Source: Silvimonas sp.
Lineage (GTDB): Bacteria > Pseudomonadota > Gammaproteobacteria > Burkholderiales > Chitinibacteraceae
DNA: 6,068 bases
Direction: 5' to 3'
Assembly: GCA_030151005.1 (NCBI GenBank)
Contig: JASLES010000435.1
Location: 1-6,068 of the forward strand
Both the position numbers and the translations under genes were made by a program. Position 1 is the stretch's first letter, and every line of letters starts with the position of its first letter. Of this stretch, positions 1-5,950 are shown one piece after another. A model generated the notes under the pieces. It searched no databases. It had not been told where the DNA came from and was given only the letters and a program-made list of their open reading frames with translations.

Positions 1-603
1 GTGCGCGACAAACACGGCCGCTTCTTGCTGGTGAACCGCGCCACGCAAACCACGCTGGGCCATGAGTTGCTGGTGCAATCCCATCTGGCCGCACACGATC
101 ATGCCATGCCGTTTACCACCGGTGACACCGAGGTGCTGGAACACGGCGAGACCGTGCGCATTGTCGATCACTGGACACTACCCAACGGGCGCACGCACTG
201 GTTTGATATCACCAAGCAACCGCTGGTGCGCGAAGGTGATGTTTATATCTTGTCGATTGCCATCGACATCACTCATGTAAAAGCTGCTGAAGCGCTGATT
301 GCCTCCTCAGACCCGCTCTCCGAAGGTGTGGCTGACGCGCTGCCCGTGCCATTCATGTTGTTGCGCAAAGGGATTATCGAGTTTGTGAACAATCCGTTCT
401 GCGAGCGTCTGAATACACCGCCAACTGATCTTCTGGGTCGGCCACTGGAGGCCATTACCGCCAACAGTGAGCAATTGCTGGCCGAATCCAGCCCCGGTAC
501 CGCACTGGAATTCTTCTACCACCGCGATCAGAAAACCCACACTTGCCGTGTGCAGCAGATCGGTACGGAAGAAAAAACCCGGACCTTGCTGGTATTGCAC
601 TGA
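1..603 (+). CDS. C-terminal part of a tandem-PAS sensor protein (5' end outside window)
   Basis: The frame is open from base 1 to the TGA at 601-603, giving 200 visible residues. The GTG at base 1 is probably an internal valine, because it falls inside a PAS fold already under way: D-K-H-G-R-F-L-L-V-N-R at residues 3-13 is the typical early PAS strand pair. The first PAS domain ends at the usual D-I-T-H-V-K exit (residues 89-94), after N-G-R-T-H-W-F and K-Q-P-L. A second PAS domain covers about 110-200, with A-L-P-V-P-F-M-L-L, then I-E-F-V-N-N-P-F and D-L-L-G-R-P-L-E-A-I; it is divergent and stops at its last predicted strand (T-R-T-L-L-V-L-H). PAS domains bind small ligands, haem or flavin, or mediate dimerisation; no cofactor residue can be named here. 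No kinase, GGDEF, EAL or receiver domain follows, so any output domain must lie upstream of the window. The PAS call is firm; the overall role of the protein is unknown. Confidence 0.85.
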   Translation: MRDKHGRFLLVNRATQTTLGHELLVQSHLAAHDHAMPFTTGDTEVLEHGETVRIVDHWTLPNGRTHWFDITKQPLVREGDVYILSIAIDITHVKAAEALIASSDPLSEGVADALPVPFMLLRKGIIEFVNNPFCERLNTPPTDLLGRPLEAITANSEQLLAESSPGTALEFFYHRDQKTHTCRVQQIGTEEKTRTLLVLH

Positions 604-623
604 TCCGGCGGCAGTGCATACCG

Positions 624-639
624 GAGCGCAGGCGCGCTC
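624..639. repeat. Small GC-rich hairpin after the PAS gene
   Basis: GAGCGC at 624-629 pairs perfectly with GCGCTC at 634-639 around the loop AGGC. It lies 21 bases after the PAS stop codon and just before the extended -10 element of hrpA, where a -35 box would be expected. No T-run follows, so alone it is not a classical intrinsic terminator. It may pause RNA polymerase or protect the 3' end of the PAS mRNA. Its function is inferred only from position. Confidence 0.4.
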
Positions 640-640
640 A

Positions 641-649
641 TGCTAGAAT
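641..649 (+). promoter_or_regulatory. Extended -10 promoter for hrpA
   Basis: TGCTAGAAT at 641-649 matches the sigma-70 extended -10 form TGnTATAAT, with TG one base before the hexamer TAGAAT (one mismatch to TATAAT). I see no TTGACA-like -35 box at 16-18 bases (region about 620-627, CCGGAGC), which an extended -10 can tolerate. The predicted start is near 656, giving a leader of about 29 bases before the ATG at 685. By memory, TGCTAGAATC-type boxes are common before genes in betaproteobacteria. It implies that hrpA is transcribed independently of the PAS gene. Confidence 0.55.
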
Positions 650-678
650 CGGGCGTTTTTGACGCCCGGTTTTGCTTT
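650..678 (+). terminator. Hairpin with T-rich tail, possible terminator of the PAS gene
   Basis: CGGGCGT at 650-656 pairs perfectly with ACGCCCG at 662-668 around the loop TTTTG, and TTTTGCTTT follows at 670-678. The stem can be extended outward by wobble and A-T pairs. This fits a short intrinsic terminator, although the T-run is interrupted. It sits exactly downstream of the -10 box, so the left arm lies upstream of or at the predicted hrpA start: read-through RNA from the PAS gene would form the hairpin, whereas new hrpA RNA would lack most of the left arm. The pairing is seen; termination is inferred. Confidence 0.45.
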
Positions 679-684
679 CTATCT

Positions 685-3600
685 ATGTCTACCGACCTTC
701 TCGCCCAATTGGGCGAAGAACTCCAGCATTGCCTTGCCCGTGACCGGATCGGCCTGCAACCCAAGTTGCGTGCCGCGCAGCAGCGGGCTGCCCAGGGCAA
801 GCCGGTGGACCGCAGCCTGATTGAACTCACACAGCAAATTCAGGCCAGCAGCCGCAAATATCAGCAACGCGAACAAAACCTGCCGCGCCCGACGTTTGAC
901 GACGCCCTGCCCGTCAACCAGAAACGGGATGATATCCGTGAGGCCATTGCCGCCAACCAGGTGGTGATCATCTGTGGCGAAACCGGCTCCGGTAAAACCA
1001 CCCAGTTACCCAAAATCTGTCTGGAACTGGGTCGCGGCAAATCAGGGTTGATTGGCCACACGCAGCCGCGCCGGCTGGCCGCCCGCACCGTGGCGACACG
1101 CATTGCGCAAGAACTCAACTCGGAAACCGGCGCCATTGTTGGCTACAAGGTGCGTTTTGCCGACAAAACATCCGAGGCCAGCTACATCAAGCTGATGACT
1201 GACGGTATTTTGCTGGCCGAAACCCTGAGCGATCCGCTGCTCAGTGCCTACGACACCATCCTGATTGATGAGGCGCACGAGCGCAGCCTGAATATCGATT
1301 TCTTGCTGGGGTATCTGAAGCAACTGTTACCGCAGCGACCGGACCTGAAAGTCATTGTCACCTCCGCCACCATTGACGCGGACCGCTTTGCCAATCACTT
1401 TACCGGCGCGCCAGTCATTGAAGTCTCCGGCCGAACTTACCCGGTGGAGGTGCGTTATCGTCCGTTGCAAGCACGTGATGAAGACGATGCCGAGATCGAG
1501 ATGGAAGAAGCCATCGTCAACGCCGTTGAAGAACTCTGGCGACACGATGGCACCGGTGACGTGCTGGTGTTTTTGCCCGGCGAGCGCGAAATCCGCGAAA
1601 CCGCAGAAGAATTTCGCAAGGCCAAAGTGCGTGATGCAGAAGTCCTGCCATTGCTGGCGCGCTTATCCAACGAAGAACAGCAACGGATTTTCCGTACATC
1701 CAACGGCCGCCGCGTAGTACTGGCCACCAACGTGGCCGAAACCTCGCTTACCGTACCCGGCATCCGCTATGTGATCGACTCTGGTCAGGCGCGGGTGAAC
1801 CGTTATTCGCCGCGCGCCAAGGTAGAGCAGTTGTTGGTGGAGAAAATCTCCCAGGCATCTGCCCGCCAGCGCGCTGGCCGTTGCGGCCGGGTGAGTTCCG
1901 GTATTTGCGTGCGGCTGTATGACGAAGACGACTTCAACAACCGCCCGGCCTTTACCGACCCGGAAATCGTGCGCTCTTCGCTGGCCGCCGTTATTTTGCG
2001 GATGGCCGCGCTCAAGCTGGGCAAGGTAGATGATTTTCCGTTTCTGGAAGCGCCATCCGGCCGACTGGTGGCAGACGGTTACCAGCAATTGCGCGAACTG
2101 GGCGCGGTAGATGAAGAAGACCGGCTCACGCCTGTGGGCCGCCAGCTCTCACGCCTGCCAGTCGACCCCAAGCTGGGCCGCATGCTGCTGGGCGGGCATC
2201 AGGAAAACTGCCTGAAAGAGATTCTGGTGATTGCCAGCGCCATGAGCCTGCAAGACCCGCGCGAGCGTCCATTTGACGCGCGCGATGCCGCAGACCGTGC
2301 ACAGCAACGCTTTGTCGATGAAAAGTCAGACTTCCAGTCTTATCTCAAGCTTTGGCATTTCTTTGAAGAAGCGCTGGCCAACAAGCAATCCAACCGGCAA
2401 CTGGTCAACCTGTGTCACGAGCACTTTTTGTCTTATCTGCGCCTGCGTGAATGGCGCGACCTGCATCGGCAACTGACCGATATTGCAGAAGACATGGAAT
2501 GGCGGCTGAACGATAAACCCGGCACTTACGAGCAAATCCACAAGGCGTTGTTGACCGGCTTGCTGGGCAATATCGGCATGAAGCAGCCTGAAGCCGACGA
2601 ATACCTGGGCGCTCGCGGGATCAAGTTCCAGATTTTCCCGGGCTCTGGCCTCAAACGCGCCCGGCCCAAGTGGGTTCTGGCCGGCGATCTCGTGGAAACC
2701 ACCAAGCTGTTTGGGCGCTGCGTGGCTGCGATCGAACCGGACTGGGCGGAGAAACTGGCGCTGCATCTGGTCAGCCGCCAGTATTTTGATCCGCATTGGG
2801 AGAAAGAACCCGCGCAAGTCGTGGCCTCTGAGCGGGTCACACTTTACGGCTTACCCATTGTGGCGCGTCGCCGTGTGAACTACGGCCGCATTAACCCGGT
2901 AGAAGCACGCGAGATATTCATCCGCGAGGCGCTGGTTCGCTTTAACTTCAATACCAAAGCGAAATTCCAGGAGCACAACTTTGATGTGCTGACCGAGATT
3001 GAAGAACTGGAACACAAGGCACGGCGCCAGGATTTCCTGGTGGATGAAGAGGTCTTGTACGCGTTTTTTGACCAGATTATTCCGCCCGGCATTGTGAACG
3101 GCGCAGGATTTGAGGCTTGGCGCAAAGAAGCGGAAATTGCCAACCCCAAGCTCTTGTTCCTGGATCGGGAAGAGTTGATGCAGCGCGCGGCCGGCATGGT
3201 GACGGCCGAGCAATTTCCCACGCATTTCAAACTGGCAGAGGCGCGTTTGCCGCTGTCTTACCGGTTCGAGCCTGGTCACGTGCTCGACGGCATTACCCTC
3301 ACCCTGCCGCTGCACCAGCTCAACCGCGTCAACGCCCACGTGTTCGACTGGCTGGTGCCGGGCATGCTGCGCGAGAAAATCACGCTGTTGATCAAAGCCC
3401 TGCCCAAGAGCATTCGCCGCCTGTGCGTGCCGGTGCCGGACTTTGTCACACGCATGCTGACCGAACTGGATAACGGTGCGGATCGGCAAGCACCGCTCTT
3501 GCCGCAGCTGGCCCGCGCAGCAACACGCGGTATCGGCCAGCCGGTGTCTGAGGATGACTTTGCCAGCGCGGAACTCCCGCCGCACTTGCAGATGAATTTC

Positions 3601-4593
3601 CGCGTGGTCGATGACGCCAGCCAGGAGCTGGCCAGCGGTCGCGATCTGGTAGCCATCCGCGCGCAACTGGGTGAAGCGGCGCAAATGACCTTCCGTGAAG
3701 CTGGCGGCAATGGTGACGATGGTGGTAACGAGATCGAGAAAACCGGCATCAGCAAATGGGATTTTGGCGACCTGCCGGCCAAGCTCACCTTCAAACGCCA
3801 GGGCCGCAATACCACGGGCTACCCGGCGCTGGTCGCCGATGAGCCAGAAAGCTGCGCCATCTTGCTGTTTGATACCGAACACGCCGCAGAGGCCGCGCAC
3901 CGCGAGGGCGTTGTGCATTTGCTGCGGATTGAACTCAAAGAACACGTTAAACAGCTGCAAAAGTCCGTACCGAATTTCCAGCAATTGGCGCTGCAATTAC
4001 GCAGCATCGGCAATGCCGACATGCTGCTTGATGATCTGGTCAACTGCATTTGCAACCGCGCTTTCCTGGGCGAAGACGACGCGCCGCGTACCAAAAAAGC
4101 CTTTGACGACCAGAAAGCGCGCGCCCGCGCCAGACTGCCCTCGGTACGTGATGCGGCCATACGTGCGTTGACCGAAGTTGTGGCCGAATATGGCCCGGTG
4201 GCACAGATCGCCAATAAACCCGGCCAGATCAGCCATGAACTGAAAGACCAACTGAACAAGCTGGTGTTCAACGGTTTTCTGGCCGCCACGCCGTGGGAAC
4301 AATTGCCACGGCTACCGGTGTATCTGAAAGCCATCAAACTGCGGGTAGAAAAACGCACCGCCAACCCGGCACGTGATGCCCAGCGTGCTGCCGAGGTGAT
4401 CGACTTTGAAGCCAAATGGCGGGCGGAGATCGAAAAATGGCAACGCGACGGCCGCGATACCGCCAAGCTGCTGCCGGTGCGCTGGATGATTGAGGAATGG
4501 CGGATCAGCTTGTTTGCACAAGAATTGCGCACGCCCTACCCAGTCTCGCTCAAGCGCTTGAGCAAATTGTGGGAAGAACTGCTGCGACGCTGA
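685..4593 (+). CDS. hrpA: ATP-dependent RNA helicase HrpA (DEAH box), full length
   Basis: HrpA is a cytoplasmic DEAH/RHA-family RNA helicase that uses NTP hydrolysis to move along RNA; in E. coli it has been linked to fimbrial mRNA processing and to rescue of stalled or collided ribosomes. The ATG at 685 gives 1302 residues, close to E. coli HrpA (about 1300); an upstream in-frame ATG at 640 would place its start over the promoter. Motifs by residue: Walker A G-E-T-G-S-G-K-T 98-105, T-Q-P-R-R 126-130, D-E-A-H 195-198, S-A-T 227-229, L-A-T-N-V-A-E-T-S 346-354 and Q-R-A-G-R-C-G-R 395-402. HA2/ratchet follows at about 430-530, the OB-fold with F-P-G-S-G-L at about 619-695, then DUF3418 from about 720 to the end, closing with R-W-M-I-E-E-W-R (1266-1273) and T-P-Y-P-V-S (1283-1288). 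All core residues are intact. No clear Shine-Dalgarno precedes the ATG; the leader is U-rich. The gene appears monocistronic. Confidence 0.97.
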   Translation: MSTDLLAQLGEELQHCLARDRIGLQPKLRAAQQRAAQGKPVDRSLIELTQQIQASSRKYQQREQNLPRPTFDDALPVNQKRDDIREAIAANQVVIICGETGSGKTTQLPKICLELGRGKSGLIGHTQPRRLAARTVATRIAQELNSETGAIVGYKVRFADKTSEASYIKLMTDGILLAETLSDPLLSAYDTILIDEAHERSLNIDFLLGYLKQLLPQRPDLKVIVTSATIDADRFANHFTGAPVIEVSGRTYPVEVRYRPLQARDEDDAEIEMEEAIVNAVEELWRHDGTGDVLVFLPGEREIRETAEEFRKAKVRDAEVLPLLARLSNEEQQRIFRTSNGRRVVLATNVAETSLTVPGIRYVIDSGQARVNRYSPRAKVEQLLVEKISQASARQRAGRCGRVSSGICVRLYDEDDFNNRPAFTDPEIVRSSLAAVILRMAALKLGKVDDFPFLEAPSGRLVADGYQQLRELGAVDEEDRLTPVGRQLSRLPVDPKLGRMLLGGHQENCLKEILVIASAMSLQDPRERPFDARDAADRAQQRFVDEKSDFQSYLKLWHFFEEALANKQSNRQLVNLCHEHFLSYLRLREWRDLHRQLTDIAEDMEWRLNDKPGTYEQIHKALLTGLLGNIGMKQPEADEYLGARGIKFQIFPGSGLKRARPKWVLAGDLVETTKLFGRCVAAIEPDWAEKLALHLVSRQYFDPHWEKEPAQVVASERVTLYGLPIVARRRVNYGRINPVEAREIFIREALVRFNFNTKAKFQEHNFDVLTEIEELEHKARRQDFLVDEEVLYAFFDQIIPPGIVNGAGFEAWRKEAEIANPKLLFLDREELMQRAAGMVTAEQFPTHFKLAEARLPLSYRFEPGHVLDGITLTLPLHQLNRVNAHVFDWLVPGMLREKITLLIKALPKSIRRLCVPVPDFVTRMLTELDNGADRQAPLLPQLARAATRGIGQPVSEDDFASAELPPHLQMNFRVVDDASQELASGRDLVAIRAQLGEAAQMTFREAGGNGDDGGNEIEKTGISKWDFGDLPAKLTFKRQGRNTTGYPALVADEPESCAILLFDTEHAAEAAHREGVVHLLRIELKEHVKQLQKSVPNFQQLALQLRSIGNADMLLDDLVNCICNRAFLGEDDAPRTKKAFDDQKARARARLPSVRDAAIRALTEVVAEYGPVAQIANKPGQISHELKDQLNKLVFNGFLAATPWEQLPRLPVYLKAIKLRVEKRTANPARDAQRAAEVIDFEAKWRAEIEKWQRDGRDTAKLLPVRWMIEEWRISLFAQELRTPYPVSLKRLSKLWEELLRR

Positions 4594-4594
4594 T

Positions 4595-4609
4595 CACAGC
4601 GGCTCTGTG
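4595..4609. repeat. Short inverted repeat just after the hrpA stop
   Basis: CACAG at 4595-4599 and CTGTG at 4605-4609 form a 5-bp inverted repeat around CGGCT, starting one base after the TGA. It could be a pausing or mRNA 3'-end hairpin upstream of the stronger terminator, or chance, since five pairs carry little weight. No function is claimed. Confidence 0.2.
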
Positions 4610-4625
4610 GTAGGTTCGGGAACGG

Positions 4626-4658
4626 TAAACGCGGCGCACAAGCGCCGCGTTTAGCTTT
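4626..4658 (+). terminator. Intrinsic terminator of hrpA (perfect 12-bp stem)
   Basis: TAAACGCGGCGC at 4626-4637 pairs without mismatch with GCGCCGCGTTTA at 4642-4653 around the tetraloop ACAA. The strongest structure in the hrpA-lyase spacer, it begins 33 bases after the hrpA stop. The T content after the GC core is modest (TTTAGCTTT), so it resembles a terminator with a weak U-tract. The stem is nearly symmetric, but the lyase gene runs in the same direction, so a bidirectional role is not needed. It separates hrpA from the downstream lyase gene, whose promoter I could not identify in the remaining bases to 4686. Confidence 0.75.
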
Positions 4659-4686
4659 CACCACCCTGTGTTTCCCGGATCGTTCT

Positions 4687-5724
4687 GTGTTCAAACCACT
4701 CGTGTTGTCCCTGTTGCTGCTCAGCGCGCCCGTCACTTCGCTGGCCAGCGGTTTTGCCATTTTCACCCCACTCTCGATCAACCGTATGGCGCAAGCCGGG
4801 GATACCCCGGAGGCGCGTCAGATCCTGCACGCGGCCGACCTGGCACGTCATCGCAATCCGCAACCGCTGCCACGCGTGCATACCGAAGGCACCCTGCCGC
4901 ATCAAGGTATCCGCGACCAAAGCATCGCGGCCGAGGCCGACTGGCCCGCGATGCTCAATCTGGCGCTTGCCTGGAGAATCTCTGGCGATGATGTCTATCT
5001 GGTGGCACTGAGTGGCTATCTGGATGCCTGGTTTCCCCAATATCACGCCTCGCTCAACCCGATTGACGAGACCAATCTGGACACGGTGATTCTGGCTTAT
5101 GACCTGACCGCAGACCGCCTGCCGAGCGCAACACGCGCCAATGTGGACGATTTCTTGCGCCAACTGGCAACCGGTTACATCGCCCAGGCCAACGCCAAAC
5201 TCAAAAAAGATCACGGCAACTGGCAAAGCCACCGAATCAAGCTGGCAACCATGGCCGCCTTTGCGCTCAACGACCCGGCGCTGATCAGTGGCGCACACAA
5301 GGTTTTTGAAAAACACCTGGCCAACAATCTGCAAGCCGACGGTAGTGTGTTTGATTTTCATGAGCGCGATGCGCTGCATTATGTGGTCTACGACCTGCAA
5401 CCCTTGCTGATGGCCGCTCTGGCCGCACAACGCCATGACCAGAACTGGTATCAGGACACCACCCCGGAAGGCGCCACCCTGGGCAAAGCACTGAACTGGC
5501 TGACGCCCTATGCACAAGGGGATGAAACGCATATCGAATACGTGCATTCCAGCGTCAAATTTGACGCTCAGCGGCGTAACGCCGGTGAAACGGGTTTCTC
5601 TGGCCCGTGGGACCCGCAAAGCGCCACGCAGTTGTTCAACCTCGCAGCCCTGCTGGATCCGCGTTATGCGCCACTTGCAGCGCGGCTGGGGCGGCCGGCG
5701 GCATGGATGGTGTTGGGGCAGTAA
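4687..5724 (+). CDS. Exported alginate-lyase-family protein (PL5-like fold)
   Basis: This 345-residue protein begins at GTG 4687, chosen because it yields a classical signal peptide: M-F-K-P, hydrophobic core L-V-L-S-L-L-L-L-S, and likely cleavage after about S-L-A (18-20). The next in-frame ATG, near 4786, would remove the signal. A weak GGA lies 7 bases upstream. Family members (PF05426) fold as an alpha/alpha barrel and cleave uronate polysaccharides by beta-elimination in the periplasm. Matching features are the helical repeat pattern, the N-W-Q-S-H-R-I-K-L-A segment (178-187) where AlgL has its N-N-H motif, and H-E-R-D-A-L-H-Y-V-V-Y-D-L-Q-P-L (225-240) where AlgL has its catalytic tyrosine (Y235 by my alignment). 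The AlgL Asn-His pair appears replaced by Trp-Gln, so alginate may not be the substrate. No alginate biosynthesis or uptake genes are adjacent, and a terminator upstream suggests its own transcription unit. Family call good, substrate unknown. Confidence 0.75.
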   Translation: MFKPLVLSLLLLSAPVTSLASGFAIFTPLSINRMAQAGDTPEARQILHAADLARHRNPQPLPRVHTEGTLPHQGIRDQSIAAEADWPAMLNLALAWRISGDDVYLVALSGYLDAWFPQYHASLNPIDETNLDTVILAYDLTADRLPSATRANVDDFLRQLATGYIAQANAKLKKDHGNWQSHRIKLATMAAFALNDPALISGAHKVFEKHLANNLQADGSVFDFHERDALHYVVYDLQPLLMAALAAQRHDQNWYQDTTPEGATLGKALNWLTPYAQGDETHIEYVHSSVKFDAQRRNAGETGFSGPWDPQSATQLFNLAALLDPRYAPLAARLGRPAAWMVLGQ

Positions 5725-5761
5725 TGTTGTGGGCGCACTTTCATTCTTATCTATATTGCCA

Positions 5762-5795
5762 CCCGGATTCCTGCTGGCGCTTCATCCGGGCTACG
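5762..5795. repeat. CCCGGAT...ATCCGGGCTACG palindromic intergenic repeat
   Basis: CCCGGAT at 5762-5768 pairs with ATCCGGG at 5784-5790 across a 15-base centre containing TGGCGCTTC, and CTACG follows. The minus-strand form, CGTAGCCCGGATGAAGCGC, is by memory one of the most frequent interspersed palindromic units in beta- and gammaproteobacterial genomes and gives the spurious peptide A-R-M-K-R. It starts 38 bases after the lyase stop and may also act as a 3'-end hairpin for that mRNA. No T-run follows. Confidence 0.7.
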
Positions 5796-5796
5796 C

Positions 5797-5823
5797 GGTG
5801 GTTCTTTGCCGGCAAAGGCCACC
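5797..5823. repeat. Palindrome CTTTGCCGGCAAAG with flanking GGTGG/CCACC arms
   Basis: CTTTGCCGGCAAAG at 5804-5817 is a perfect 14-bp palindrome. GGTGG at 5797-5801 and CCACC at 5819-5823 add five outer pairs across a small internal loop (TT opposite G). As RNA this is a hairpin with a CCGG loop. It lies between two recognisable interspersed repeats and may be part of the same mosaic, or a dyad operator. Only the symmetry is established. Confidence 0.55.
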
Positions 5824-5840
5824 TGAGGCGGCCGGACTGG

Positions 5841-5860
5841 ATTCCGGCGTTCGCCGGAAT
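5841..5860. repeat. dRS3-like 20-bp inverted repeat
   Basis: ATTCCGGCGTTCGCCGGAAT at 5841-5860 has 9-bp perfect arms around TT, and GACG follows. The minus strand encodes the well-known spurious peptide V-I-P-A-N-A-G-I-Q. Length and ends (ATTCC...GGAAT) resemble the Neisseria dRS3 unit, ATTCCC-N8-GGGAAT, though the sixth and fifteenth bases differ from that consensus. Such units are abundant in betaproteobacterial intergenic regions. In Neisseria, dRS3 is used as an integration target by filamentous phages; no phage gene is present here. Confidence 0.75.
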
Positions 5861-5908
5861 GACGAGGTGGTGGGCTAGATAAACGATTCTTGCAAACAGG
5901 CGGTTTAC

Positions 5909-5940
5909 GGGGTTGGGGTTGGGGCTGCCGTTGCCGTTGC
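5909..5940. repeat. Hexamer tract: GGGGTT units followed by GCCGTT units
   Basis: Three GGGG runs (5909-5912, 5915-5918, 5921-5924) are separated by TT, followed by CT and then GCCGTT repeated twice (5927-5938) and GC. The period is six in both halves, so each reads in any frame as a dipeptide repeat (minus strand N-G-N-G-S-P-N-P-N-P). It is a simple-sequence tract that could vary by slippage. Three G-runs are one short of a classical intramolecular four-tetrad quadruplex. Confidence 0.65.
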
Positions 5941-5950
5941 TTTTGACTTG

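Noticed and set aside
640..684. Upstream ATG at 640 as the start of hrpA
   Set aside because: It lies one base before the extended -10 element, so it would not be on the predicted transcript, and it would add 15 residues beyond the usual HrpA length.
2851..3996. A 381-codon open frame on the minus strand inside hrpA
   Set aside because: It is antisense to a fully conserved part of HrpA, has no recognisable domain, and long antisense frames are expected in GC-rich coding sequence.
4651..5619. A 322-codon open frame on the minus strand opposite the lyase gene
   Set aside because: The + strand product has a signal peptide and family motifs; the antisense product has neither and begins inside the lyase coding region.
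5510..5882. Two + strand frames running from the lyase 3' end into the repeats
   Set aside because: They overlap the lyase gene in other frames, cross palindromes and show no protein-like pattern or ribosome-binding site.
5870..5905. Possible minus-strand promoter (TTGCAA followed by TATCTA)
   Set aside because: The spacing between the two boxes is far shorter than 16-18 bases and no gene follows on that strand.
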